DNA of 64,000 bases from Lojkania enalia (lineage: Eukaryota > Ascomycota > Dothideomycetes > Pleosporales): assembly GCA_010094045.1 (NCBI GenBank), contig ML986592.1, forward strand, positions 371,357 to 435,356. Reading direction: 5' to 3'. The notes beneath the pieces were generated by a model. It saw nothing but the letters and a program-made list of their open reading frames with translations. It searched no databases and had not been told where the DNA came from. The position numbers and the translations under genes were made by a program. How positions within the stretch are numbered: the stretch's first letter is position 1; every line of letters starts with the position of its first letter. Shown in pieces: positions 1-10,680 of this stretch.

Positions 1-433
1 CCTTCATCTCGAAAATCAGCTCCCCGGTCTTGCCATTGTAAATTGGCAATCCCGTCACCGCATCCGGCGCCACCGTTGGATCCGCATACGCCTCCGCCAT
101 GCGTTCGACCAGCTCCGGGGGCAGGCATTTAGAGACATGTGATGAGCCCCAGTGCAGCGTCATGCCCCATTCCCGGGGCCGCGTTTGATATGCCGATGAG
201 GATTCTTGCTCGAAGATGGAATAGGGAAGGCCCGCCTGTAGAATTGTAAGTGCTCCTTGCCGCTTCATCGCTTAGAGGTGTTTGACGTACTTTTTTCAGG
301 CCTTGCGCAACGAGTAGGCCCGAGGTCCCTATAAAGAGGCATCTATCAACTTTATATGTCACGCAACACTGTATGTTGATATGGCTTTACCTGCGCCAAT
401 GATCAGTGTATGGATTTCCCTCGTGTACGCCAT
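1..433 (-). CDS. FAD-dependent monooxygenase, N-terminal part (cut by window edge)
   Basis: Three exons on the minus strand join in frame: 433-391, 328-291 and 235-1, with introns 329-390 (62 bp) and 236-290 (55 bp), both GT..AG. The spliced N-terminus reads MAYTREIHTLIIGAGTSGLL, a Rossmann beta-strand followed by GAGTSG, the GxGxxG dinucleotide-binding motif of FAD monooxygenases. The third exon contains WGMTLHW and SKCLPPEL, which I recognise from fungal salicylate-hydroxylase-like FAD monooxygenases. The family hydroxylates small aromatic or polyketide substrates with NAD(P)H; the substrate here cannot be judged. The rest of the gene lies left of position 1, so completeness is unknown. Confidence is high for the family and good for the introns. 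Confidence 0.8.
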
Positions 434-668
434 CGCGACGCTGGGAAGTTTATGTTGCGGGGCTGTGTTGACTTTGTTTGCGCATGCTTCGTGGTACAAT
501 AGGGAATTCGACACCAACTAATGGAGGGGTAACAGGCGGCTCGCTCTCAGGCATGGCGGCGGCGTAGTCTCGAAGGTATCCCTGCTATTGGCAAGACGAA
601 CCAGTCTGCGGACGGCGGGTGGGTACGGTGCATGGCTTTATCGCTAACATGGGCCTTAAGCCGTCTTA

Positions 669-720
669 GACGACAGTCGTCCGATCATCTGGACTAGGCA
701 AACGCTTGCCGAGCGTTTGC
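669..720. promoter_or_regulatory. Two inverted repeats upstream of the FAD monooxygenase
   Basis: About 240-290 bp upstream of the monooxygenase ATG there are two perfect inverted repeats. At 669-681 the arms GACGAC/GTCGTC are separated by one base. At 698-720 the arms GCAAACGCT/AGCGTTTGC (9 bp) are separated by five bases. Closely spaced palindromes are typical of binding sites for dimeric fungal transcription factors. Their role here is an inference; no factor can be named. Confidence 0.35.
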
Positions 721-1083
721 TAGTTTCGTACTATTTAACATGAGCAAGGTGAATAAAAGATAGGATATCATCCGATTAGGGAAATCCCCCGCATTCACAT
801 TCAAGCCAGGAAGTCGGCTGGCTTGATGGAGACTACGAGGTTGACTTAAGGTTGCCCATGCAGGACAATGATTGGAATGACAGCTGATGGGGGCCAATCG
901 TTACATAGCGACCCCACAAATAATCACACATTCAAGAGCATTCGAAATGGTCTAATACTGATGATTGAGCATAGATATCTCTATACAAATTGAGCATTTC
1001 CTACCTAAATTGAGAGGTCCCTTTTCCCTGACCCAGAACTACTCGTTAAATTCATTGCACATTTACTATTTGCTAACCAAAAC

Positions 1084-2649
1084 CTAAGACCTGAACTCAT
1101 CCATGAAATCCTTATGAAACTTGACGATCCTTCCTATCCAGTCTGTGCCTGGCGCGAGGAAAGTTGTTCGGAAGTGAAGTGTCCCTTCCTTCTGGCCAAA
1201 GCCAGAACCGGCAACAACGCAGACACCTGTGGCATCAAGCATGCGGAAGCAGTACAACTCATCAGGAGTACGGCCTTCCTTCTTGGCTTGCTCAATTGCT
1301 TTTGGTCCCATCTTGATGGTAGGAAAAAGATACATAGAACCCTGAACATATTGTTAGGCTGCTTAAGTTGAAAGTTGGGCAAAACTCATACCTGCGGTTC
1401 CTGGCACTCGACGCCCTCCATCTGCTTGAAGGCCTCATAGAGAGCGTAAGCTCGCTTCTTCAAGCCACCAAAGATACCATCGTATTCCGTCTTGTAAAGC
1501 TCATAACTGGGTTCGCCCTCCTTGGGTGGATTGACCATAAGTTCAACAATGCACTGACCGATAACTGGAGGGCAGAGCTGGATACTGATAAACTTGTAAA
1601 TTTCCTGTGCAACATCCGGGTCAAAGCCAACGAGCTCAAAATATCCACCACGGTGGCCGCACTCGCCAACCATGCCTTTGGAAACACTGTGGAGAGATGC
1701 CAATTCGACGTGGTCGTATTTCCCTGGGGCCTCCTTCTGGAGATCACGGAGGGCCTTTTTGAAAGAGATGAACTCGCCAATGAATACGTTCGTTTGGTAC
1801 ACCTCATCGGCGATCACCACAACGTGCTTCTCCGCGGCAAATTCTAGCACAGCCTTGATATCTGCTGCTGACAAGCTCGCGCCAGTCGGGTTACCGGGAT
1901 TGATAACTGCAATCGCCTTGACATCAGTGCCTTCTGCGGTAGCCTTATCATATGCGTCCCGAATCTGCTTGAGGTCGGTTCCCCATGCTGAGCTCTCTTC
2001 AAGATAGTATGGGACGGCACGGGCATCGAGCACTGAAAGGGTTGCAGTGTAGAGGGGATATTGGGGAATGGGAATTAAGATGCCAGTCTCAGGCTTCGAA
2101 CAGATGACGTGGAGGAGGGTGTTCACGCCGGAAGAGGCTCCGTTGCTGAGGTAGATATCCTTGATGCTAGCGGGGTAGCCGTCTCGTTCTGCTTCTAGTT
2201 AGTATGTGCATGGTGGACACAAACTCAGAGATCGTACTTTCAATGAAGGCTGCGACGCTCTGGCGGATGCCTGGTGCACCCTGGCTCTGACTGTACGCTC
2301 CCACGCTCTTGACGTCCTTGAGCAGTTTCCTCGCGCGCTCGATGACGTCTGACTTGTACCCAAGGCTGTTGATAAGGACACCCTCATGCTCGAGTAGCTG
2401 GGGGTTCTCCAGAAGACTGGCCACCTGTCTAAAGAAGGTGATGGGCTTCTGGTCGAGTTGCTGTGGGTTGCCGATGTTCGCTGAGATGACAGCGTCGAAG
2501 GGAAGGTCCTTGCCCTCGCCGCTGGCCAGCTTTGCCCGGTATTCCTCCGAGCGGACAGCTAGTTCGCCACGGACGGCATATTTGGCAGCCTTGACATGAG
2601 GGTTGATGTTGCTGAAATTGAGTGCACGGTGGGGTTCTGAGGTCGACAT
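1084..2649 (-). CDS. Alanine aminotransferase (PLP-dependent, class I/II)
   Basis: Transaminase interconverting alanine + 2-oxoglutarate and pyruvate + glutamate. Exons 2649-2239 plus base 2238, 2188-1392 and 1341-1084; introns 2189-2237 (49 bp) and 1342-1391 (50 bp). The spliced product is 488 aa, as expected. Family landmarks: NPHVKAAKYAVRGELAVR near the N-terminus, SANIGNPQQLDQKPITFFRQ, INPGNPTGASLS, the PLP lysine in SVSKGMVGECG (about residue 308), and GSMYLFPTIK across the second intron. The ATG at 2649 starts MSTSEPHRALNF, the usual cytosolic start. The frame stays open upstream to an ATG at 2829 and encodes a basic, Arg/Leu-rich stretch just before the start, so a mitochondrial form from upstream initiation is possible. 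Family call is certain; the N-terminus is less so. Confidence 0.93.
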
Positions 2650-3463
2650 GGTGCGCTGCAGCAGCAACAATCTACTGGGGACCGAGAGGGGAGGGCGTGC
2701 GGGTAGCGAGGGACCGATATCTGGAGCACAAAAGCACGGATTTAGTATATCTCCACCATAACAATGCTTTTTGCGGTGGACGTCGATGATGCGGTATATA
2801 ATGTTTTTTTTGCTGGACGCGTGCCCCACTCCGGTGCAGCATCGGAAGGACGACGCTTGGCCAGAACAAACGTGTCGCAGATAGGCGGTGGGAGCAAAAT
2901 ACCTCTGGCGCCCACGCGGGCTCGCAGCCCCCGCTGGAGGGATTGTGTCGACGCATTGGCGTTGATAATTCGCCTGGCGAGAGGATGGTACGACTGGTGC
3001 CGGCGCGACATCACCCTGAGGCTTATCGTCGGCTCTGGCCTGCCCACTCGCCCGCTAGCGCCCGTGCGACGAGGTAACCAGACAGGATCGCGTATGGGGC
3101 GATCCGAGATGGAGGTGCGTGGAGATGGTCTGAGGGACGTCCCGTGAAATTAGAATAATCGGCACAGTAACTTATAATACTTTTACCGTCCTGGCCCGGG
3201 TCCCCAGTTGGATTTCACTCGCGGGGTTGGTGCGTAGCCGGAGCTTTGGCCATCATGATTAGCCGCCGCTGGAGAGAAAACGTGACACCGCATCCAGGTG
3301 AATTGGAATACCGCGTGGGCAAGGCTGATTGCTGATGGCTAATACTGGGCTGGCACTTCTGTCCCAGCATGTCCAAACGGACTATCCGCTGGGACCGATT
3401 CCACGTCTATCTACGGAGTTGTCTACAGAACCGGGCCGCACCTCTCACAAACATCCATCGCGC
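2650..3463. promoter_or_regulatory. Promoter/intergenic region between two minus-strand genes
   Basis: 814 bp between the alanine aminotransferase start and the end of RPN7. It holds the aminotransferase promoter and the RPN7 3' region. Open frames here (for example 2764-3147 on plus) have no recognisable domain and overlap the presumed promoter. I see no further gene. Confidence 0.4.
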
Positions 3464-5019
3464 TCAACCGCGCTCACTTCCCCGCAACCTAACTGCCTGT
3501 CCATACTTCTGCAGCTTCGTAATAAGCGAGTCGCCCTGCTTCACCACGTCTGCGTACTGCTTATTCTTGTCGTCCGGCCGGTTTGTCTCAATAATGCCCT
3601 TGACACGGTCGATGGTGCAGGGTATTCGATCGGCGGCAATAAATTTGGAAAGGTCCCTTCGCCTTGTTAGAGATGATACGTACATGTTCCGTCTTATAAA
3701 CTTACTTATCGAGGAAGTCGACCGTGACCCCGAAGTCATTGGCCATGCTCTGCAGACCGACTACTCGGTACGACTGAAGCAGCTGCTGGTATCCCCGCAG
3801 GCGCATCTCTCGAACATACCAGCCCCTGTGTTCGAACAAGTAGCGATCTTGACTAAGGAAATTCACCTCGACCTCACCAAGGGCCCCGAAGAAATTCTTG
3901 TAATTGCCCTCATAGAGGTTCTTTACCAATCTCGCAAGTGGCGAGAAGTCAACTGACACTTCTGCGTCCTGCTGTCCGCCTAAGGTTGTGAGATTGACCG
4001 CGGTGGGCACGGGAGTTGCTGTCGATGCAGAAGCATCTGCCATCTCCTCATCGCCAGCGGCTGGCCCCGCTGAGGTGTGCCCTGTGATAGCTGATAGTTT
4101 GTCCTCCGCATCGCCGACAATGGCCTTGATTTCGGGTGCATCGACGACTTTTGACTTGAAGTCTACTCGTTTTAACGAGACAGAGCCTGCTAGAATTGCA
4201 TACACAACCAGATTCGAGTAGCTACAGAGCTCGTAACTAGTAAATGTAGACAGACTATCGAGAAGGAGAGGAGCGGCTTGGGCGTACGAACGAACTGTCA
4301 AGAGATGCAGTCCGTGATAAGCCTTCAGGCGGTTACGGCGATCCCAGTCACCGCCACTCTCAACCAAGGCACTTGCCCTCTCGACCGTTTTCTTAACCAG
4401 TACTCTATCGCCAAAGAATAAGCCGATCCGTATTATTGCGAGGACAGTGTCGATCTTGGTGCCTAGGAAGCCGGTCTTTTCAAAGACGGCCTCGTAGCAA
4501 GCGATAGCTTTCTCCTGCACGTCTAAATCAGCCGAAGCACTCAAAAATGTCCCCTAAGTATCATACTTTGTCTCCTGTGCGAGTGTAGTACTCTGCCCTC
4601 TTTCCCCGTGCGGCCTGTACCTCTGTTTCTCCTGCCTTCTCGGCGGCCTCGTCCTCCTCTTTCTGGATTGCTTCCAATTCCTTCTCATTCTCAGCCTTTA
4701 AGCTCTCGTAGCGTTTCTCATCCCACGGAAGGCTGACTTCTAGGATTGGATTGCGGGTGGCTAGAAGTGTAGCTGCGCTGGACGAAGGTCTCCGGTGGCT
4801 TGTGGGCTGTGCGGTTCCCTCGCCCGGAGCGTTCAGAACGCCTTCTACCGGATGAGCAAGATGCCGGTAGAGTGGTGCCATTTTGTTGTCATTAATGGCA
4901 TCTTGTATGGATTTTAGAGAAGCTTGTTTGGCGGCTTTGGATGAAGCGGGATTCGTCAGTTGGAAGATGTGCTGCGAAAGCTGGAGATCCGGGTATTTTG
5001 CGAACTGCGGATCGCCCAT
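3464..5019 (-). CDS. RPN7: 26S proteasome regulatory subunit Rpn7 (PCI domain)
   Basis: Lid subunit of the 19S regulatory particle, needed for lid assembly and degradation of ubiquitinated proteins. Exons 5019-4567, 4514-3706 and 3656-3464; introns 4515-4566 (52 bp) and 3657-3705 (49 bp). The product is 484 aa. It begins MGDPQFAKYPDLQLSQHIF. The Rpn7 helical repeats follow (KTGFLGTKIDTVLAIIRIGL, GGDWDRRNRLKAYHGL), then the PCI domain with SLSTFTSYELCSYSNLV, VDFLDKDLSKFIAADRI and IDRVKGIIETNRPDDKN. A low-complexity acidic insert (about GDEEMADASAS) interrupts the protein before the PCI part, as in other fungal versions. The first intron acceptor was chosen at GTGCAG because it gives GDK-EKAIACYE, matching the family. 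Divergent from ABD1 across 383 bp. Confidence 0.95.
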
Positions 5020-5402
5020 CTTAAGAGATTTTCGGCGGTGTTGGGTGAAAGAAGGGTGGAGTGAAGGCGGCTGTTTGGGAGGGTGAGTTGGAGATGATGT
5101 CGCTGAGGCTCTGCAGCTTCTAGTATGGAAGCTGCTACGGGCGCGGCCGGCAAAACATCGGCACGGGCTTGCTCCGAAGTCGATTTACGCTAGAAGTTCC
5201 GTTTCTTTAAACCTATACCTGACCAACCTACATACACACACTGCCTTCACTCTAAATCAACGGATTCCACGAAACATTCCACTCGGAATTAATCAAAGGC
5301 TATATCCCCTACTCAACGGACCGTACGCCCATTCTTGACGCCAGATTCCACCTTACTCACCTGGCCTGACCGAGCATTCGAAATTCGAGCAGTTGAGCCT
5401 CA
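5020..5402. promoter_or_regulatory. Divergent promoter RPN7 / ABD1
   Basis: The two ATGs point away from each other across 383 bp, so both promoters must lie here. Short pyrimidine-rich tracts are visible before the ABD1 start, as in many fungal housekeeping promoters. No clear TATA box is seen on either side. Confidence 0.5.
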
Positions 5403-6821
5403 ATGGCTAGTCCCGGCGGCCCTGAGAAGGGCACAAAGCGTGCTCGCTCTCCATCCAGGTCCCCTTCACGGTCCCGATCGCGATCACCCCCTCGCCAACG
5501 AAAGCGTCCAGGCGCTGGCTCGCGCATAACAGCTGCACAGCGGGAAGCCTTTCGGCAGCGCCAGATAGAGCGGGAGAGGGAAGAGGAACAGCAAGCAGCC
5601 AAAGAGGCAGCTTCCCGCGGCGTCCATGATGTCGTCAAGCAGCATTACAACTTGGTCCCTGAGAGAGGCCGTGAGTGGCGTGTCACGGACAGTAAGATTA
5701 AAGGGTTGCGGAGCTTCAACAACTGGGTTAAATCCTCCACGATTCAAAAATTCATCGGAAACGAACGCCACATCAAGGTCTTGGATATTGGTTGCGGTAA
5801 GGGTGGTGACCTCCAGAAGTGGCAGTCTTCACGCAAACTTGAATTGTACATCGGAGCAGACCCTGCCGACGTTTCTATCAAGCAGGCTAGGGAACGTTAT
5901 GAACAGATGCGGAGGAAAGCACACCGACACCAGAGAATCTTTCACGCCGAGTTCTATGCCAAGGACTGCTTTGGAGAGTGGCTGGGCGAGATACCCATCA
6001 TCAAGGAGGTTGGCATTGATCCTGGCGTTGGGCCGAACAATGCAGTCAGTCAGAGATGGGGAGGCGGAGGCTTTGACATGGTCTCAATGATGTTTTGTAT
6101 GCATTATGCTTTTGAGAGCGAAGAGAAGGCGCGAGGCATGTTGCGCAATGTTGCCGGTGCATTGAAGAAAGGCGGCCGATTTATTGGTTGCATACCGAAT
6201 TCGGATGTGCTCTCGGCGAAGGTCATAGAACACCATAAATCCCAGGGAACAGTCAGCGACACTAATGCAGTTGTGGACGAAGAGGATGATCGGCCGACTT
6301 TCGCTAGTGATGACGAGGAAGAGTGGGACCCTGAAAAGAGCTTGGATGACCCTAAGCCCGAGGATGGTGGGGCAAAAGATGAGGAGATGCAGAAAGGTAA
6401 GGGGAAAAGCGAAGACAAGGATGATAAAACCAAAGAAGATGGAGAAGTCGACGAAGGTGGTTTTGAGTGGGGGAACAGCATATATAGGGTCAAGTTCCCT
6501 GGGAAAACACCAGCGGACGGTACTTTCCGACCACCGTTTGGCTGGAAATACTTCTACTTTCTAGAAGAGGCGGTCGAAGAAGTCCCGGAGTATGTTGTAC
6601 CCTGGGAAGCTTTCCGTGCATTGGCCGAAGACTACAACCTAGAGCTACAGTATCGGAAGCCCTTCCGAGAGGTCTGGGGTGAGCAAAAGGACGATCCAAT
6701 ACTTGGACCGCTTAGCGAGAGGATGGGTGTTCGGGATAGATATACAGGCAAACTGCTTGTGTCTGAAGAGGAGCTAGATGCGGCGGATTTCTATCATACT
6801 TTCTGCTTCTACAAGGTGTAG
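5403..6821 (+). CDS. ABD1: mRNA cap guanine-N7 methyltransferase
   Basis: Transfers a methyl group from S-adenosylmethionine to N7 of the GpppN cap in the nucleus. Intronless, 472 aa. An N-terminal basic Arg/Ser-rich tail (residues 10-35) is followed by a charged helix, then the methyltransferase domain starting at VVKQHYN. Motif I is VLDIGCGKGGDLQKW at about residue 126; GADPADVSIKQARERY and MVSMMFCMHYAFES follow, the latter a hallmark of cap N7 methyltransferases. An acidic Asp/Glu/Lys-rich insert (about residues 285-345) sits before YRVKFPGKTP and is commonly variable in this family. The C-terminus ends AADFYHTFCFYKV. Start fits the family. Confidence 0.96.
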   Translation: MASPGGPEKGTKRARSPSRSPSRSRSRSPPRQRKRPGAGSRITAAQREAFRQRQIEREREEEQQAAKEAASRGVHDVVKQHYNLVPERGREWRVTDSKIKGLRSFNNWVKSSTIQKFIGNERHIKVLDIGCGKGGDLQKWQSSRKLELYIGADPADVSIKQARERYEQMRRKAHRHQRIFHAEFYAKDCFGEWLGEIPIIKEVGIDPGVGPNNAVSQRWGGGGFDMVSMMFCMHYAFESEEKARGMLRNVAGALKKGGRFIGCIPNSDVLSAKVIEHHKSQGTVSDTNAVVDEEDDRPTFASDDEEEWDPEKSLDDPKPEDGGAKDEEMQKGKGKSEDKDDKTKEDGEVDEGGFEWGNSIYRVKFPGKTPADGTFRPPFGWKYFYFLEEAVEEVPEYVVPWEAFRALAEDYNLELQYRKPFREVWGEQKDDPILGPLSERMGVRDRYTGKLLVSEEELDAADFYHTFCFYKV

Positions 6822-7257
6822 TCGGGGGGTTCATAGCATTTTACACACAAAATGTGGGGCCTCTGTAGATGGGGCCTTCAGAAGTGTGTTCAACTTGACA
6901 ATCCTAGCATACGGGATGTATTTCCACTAGATCTACAATCTTAATGGCATTTATGGGCCCGGATTCATAACTTATACGCTAGAGGTATTATTCAAGCTGC
7001 GATCCCGTGACGTGGACCCTGAGACTGAACGTTTTGCCGAGGTCTTCGAGTCGGCTTTGACGCTCTGCAATCACAAGCTTCCCGGACTCGGAACCGCACC
7101 GCCGCGGATTAACAACACCTCCCTCCTTTGTCCATTATTCTCTACAACCAGCCATACATTAATCCCACTGCGCCTTGACGGCGCACAATTGAAGCTGGAT
7201 CAATCCCCCTCGCGATATATACTCAGTCTCGTGGTTGGTGACAAAGAAGCCGACAAG

Positions 7258-8185
7258 ATGGTTGCGGACGCCCTAATCTACCACCCAACGGTGTCGCATT
7301 ACTTGAAATTTATCGCAACGACAGGTATGACCTATCCTCTGCCTCTACGCTGGATACTATCTCCTTCCTAAGTGTCAACTTGCCCCCTACCTTCACTACG
7401 CTACCCACCACCTCGCCAGCACAGCTACAGCCACTGACCCCTTCCAGTCGGCCGCGACAAGGTCCTCCGAGTGCTCCAGTACTTCTCGCGCTTCCTAGCA
7501 TGGTACCTTTACCGGACCAACCACCCCCAATCCACCATTGCGCCCTTCGAGACAACGAAGAAGCAGTTTGGTCTCACGCGCAAGCTACTACGCGTCGGCA
7601 AGTTTGTCGAGCACTTCAAGGCAGCGGCTCTGGCGAGCGATGCGAAGAGCATGGATCCTGTGCTGCGATATACAGCGATTGGGAGACAGTTGGGATATGC
7701 GGGATACATGATTTTTGACAATGCGACGGTGGTGAGTATTCACTTGGGTCTAGTCCTAGATGTCCACTATATAAAATGAATGGAAGAGAGGCTGGATTAT
7801 TAAGTATATGGGAGATGCTGATGGATGGTAGTTGGATGCTACTTCGATTAAGAAGTTCAGCGCTTCGCAGCGTCTCCTCCGAGAAGCGTACCGTGCGTGG
7901 TTCGCCGGTATCTCATGCTCGATTATTTCGTCGATTTACAGCCTATACTGTCTACGCGAGCGCGCTGCGAAGATTAATGAGAAGGAGGGCGAGGGCGTTG
8001 TTGAGAAGAAGAAGGTTGATAAAGAGGCGAATGCTGTTAAGATCCAGCTTTTGAGTGACCTGTGTGATATCACAGTACCAAGTGCTGCGTTGGGATGGGT
8101 CGCGTTTGATGATGGGATTGTGGGGTTGGCAGGAACGGTGAGCTCGTTGCTCGGCGTGTATACGCAATGGAAGAAAACGGCTTAG
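7258..8185 (+). CDS. PEX11: Peroxisomal membrane protein Pex11 (peroxisome division)
   Basis: Membrane-shaping peroxin that elongates and helps divide peroxisomes. Exons 7258-7324, 7448-7731 and 7832-8185; introns of 123 and 100 bp, GT..AG. The product is 234 aa, the usual length. It starts MVADALIYHPTVSHYLKF. Then come GRDKVLRVLQYFSRFLAWYL, KKQFGLTRKLLRVGKFVEHF (the amphipathic helix region), and a C-terminal segment VAFDDGIVGLAGTVSSLLGV typical of the last hydrophobic stretch. The phase of both introns was checked: 67 + 284 + 354 nt = 235 codons. The downstream gene is convergent. Confidence 0.95.
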
Positions 8186-9062
8186 ATTTGAAGGGGGGCG
8201 TACAGAGAAAGACTAGAGATATGAAGGGAGGAGATGGATCGACAAGCACAAAATGATTGATGTATATTCCTAGAATTCCGGGGTTTGGTTGGGCAGATAG
8301 AGAGCTTGATATAGCTTCTTTGGCTGCAGACTGGACGACAGCGATTTTTTTTGCGTTATTTTTGCAGTATCAACTTTACCATTCCGTTTCTATTTCTTGT
8401 CTATATGAGTATATTAACTTTCATCTATCGAACTTCTCATCCTGCCATTTCTCACAGTTGATATAAGGACCCATTCAGATTCTAAGCTCAATATAGCGCT
8501 CCGTCCCATCCTTCTGAACGCCTTACATATCTCAACAAAACCTAGGCGCTGCAATCCTGATTCCATATTGTGCACACACCCGCTCGGCTCTCGCCAACCT
8601 TCTCTCACACCACCGACGTTTCTTCAACCATCGAATACCGGACAAGGAAGGTCCGCTGGCGGCGGAGATGAGGGCCGTGCGTGCATTTCATGCGTTCCTC
8701 GGGGTTGGGAGGGCTGATGTCAGACTTTGATGCAAGCCCAGCGATTCGAGTGAATGGTCATGTGAGAGGTGGATTGGGAATGCGGGGTGGTGGCAAGAAC
8801 GTGTTGGGTGTGGAGAGTGTGGAGAACATGAGGTTTGATTTGTTCTGAAGGGACATCTGATTTAGGAGTCGAACAACGAACAAGCCGTCATCATATTCCT
8901 ATCCAGAAGAATTATCCCGCACACGCCACAAACTCGTCCCAGAATAGAACGCTAATTATGAATTCCCTACTCCAATTCTATACAGCTTTTAGACATATAA
9001 ACGCGTAAAAATCCTACATAACAGTCATACAATAGGGTATCATTAGACGAACACATCACATA
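8186..9062. other. Convergent intergenic region, no gene seen
   Basis: 877 bp between the stop codons of PEX11 (plus) and the SAT4-like gene (minus). It should hold both 3' untranslated regions. Short open frames show no domain and no credible start context. Confidence 0.5.
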
Positions 9063-10680
9063 TCACCGCTCCAACGCCTTGATATAATCATACGGTAGCT
9101 CTGCTCTCTCAACTGTCGTCCTGTACATTCCTTGACCCCCCTCCCGCCCCTCGAAATCAGGTACCACCCACTCACTCACAAACCGGTCATTGTAGTGCTC
9201 TATGCTCCCACTGCGCGCCGCATCCGGGCCCGGGACTTCGTATGAACTTAGGGCGGGCGAAGATTGCATTGCGAGGCCACGTGACGAATCCTGCGAGGGC
9301 CGGCGGCCGAGCTCGATGGCTGGGTCGTTGCGCTTAGGGGAAGAAGTGGATTTTCGGGGGAGGTGGATGTGGTGGAGTCTCTTCTCCGATGAGCGGCGGC
9401 CGCGGGTGAATTCTTTTCCATGCACCGTAACGCTCATCCTACTAATCCGGCCACCGTTCTCGGCAATATCGACGAAGCCAGCTTCGGCGTCGCGGCTGGA
9501 GCGGCGGGAGGTGCGGATCTCGATCTCGTTGACGACGAGGATCTTGTTGGTGGCCAGGGAGCTGACGAGGGGCCAGAAGATGGGGATCGAGGCGCAGAGG
9601 ATAGCGATGTTGACCTCGAGGACGGAGAAGATGAAGATTGTGGGGGCGGCGAAAGTCGGGTCGAAGATGGGGACTGTGCCGGCGCGGTTGATGCATAGGA
9701 CGACTAGCCGGCCGCACGATACTGCTACTACACTATTTCATTTATCAGTCAAGTTCCGTGTAGTTACGGTGTTTGCGCAGACTTACATCCCGCCCATAAT
9801 AAAGAGCCCCACAAGTCCTATTCTCGTCTTCCCCTTGACTCTTAATGTTCGTAGGAATGGGATTGGAAGGATTAGAACGATGATGTCAAGTAACATATTG
9901 CTAGAGCTATGTGCCGTGAATGTAGCAAACAGCTCCTCGCCAATCTTACTCCCCCACCCCACGCATTTGCCTGGAACATCAAATTTCCAGTTCTTCTCAA
10001 TGGGGTTACAGGAGAAAATAGCGAGAAAAAAGAAAGTGGTCCCCCATGTTGAGATGAAGATGAGCATGCCGATAGTGGTTCGTCTTGGTGTTGAACCTTG
10101 CATGTCGAAGAGTCGGAGATATTGGAATAAGATGGCTAGCTTGATGAAGGTTGTACTGGAAGTGTATGTCACATTGGTCTCCCAAATGTGCTGTAATCTT
10201 TGTTCAGAATTGCAATGTCGTAATTCACGATTCGATAAGACGTACTTTGAAATATTGCGTCTTCTGATCATCCGTCAAGGTCCAGAAATGTTTTCCCGAG
10301 CCTGCAGCGGGCACTGAGATAAGAATTAGTAAGTGGATTGTAGATAAAATAGGTCTAACATACTCATGCATGTAAAAGCGGATCCAATGGCGGTTGAGAC
10401 CTATAGGACTTAGTAGACGATAAAGTTAAATCATAGGGACACGTACACCTGCTAGGAAGACAAATAGATCGTCCCACCCCCATATTCGCTCTCTGTACCT
10501 CATATATAGTCGAAAGCCTATAGCGAGGAATGCTATTGTCTAGAAATCAAAAGAACGTCAGTCGTCTAGTCGTCATGTGTGATGAGCGATACCCACAATG
10601 AAAGAAATGGTAGTTCCCAAGATGGTCTCGGGGCGGTTGGAGAGAGGAAGATTGGCATTATCCGGATGCTCCCCCGCCAT
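9063..10680 (-). CDS. Rhodopsin-domain integral membrane protein (SAT4/PTH11-like)
   Basis: Six exons: 10680-10593, 10532-10447, 10400-10364, 10313-10246, 10190-9787 and 9732-9063; all phases close to give 450 aa. Several membrane spans are visible: TILGTTISFIVAFLAIGFRL, FVFLAGVSTAIGSAFTCM, TTFIKLAILFQYLRLF, IGMLIFISTWGTTFFFLAIF (followed by SCNPIEKNW and PGKCV), SNMLLDIIVLILPIPFL, GLVGLFIMGGI and IFIFSVLEVNIAILCASIPI. WxWDDLFV and the CNP..W..PGKC pattern are hallmarks of the fungal rhodopsin/SAT4 family, which includes the PTH11 surface receptor. A long polar C-terminal tail (about 150 aa, Ser/Arg-rich) is probably cytosolic. Ligand and signalling role are unknown. The acceptor of intron 1 is the least certain boundary. 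Confidence 0.85.

Noticed and set aside
2764..3147. 127-aa plus-strand frame upstream of alanine aminotransferase
   Set aside because: Arg/Gly-rich translation of a GC-rich promoter, no domain, no relation to neighbours.
4515..4566. Shorter RPN7 intron ending at ATTTAG
   Set aside because: It breaks the reading frame; the GTGCAG acceptor keeps it and matches the family.
6104..6493. 129-aa Ser-rich frame antisense to ABD1
   Set aside because: It mirrors the acidic Asp/Glu/Lys insert of ABD1; Ser/Pro/Leu richness is what the opposite strand of such a repeat gives.
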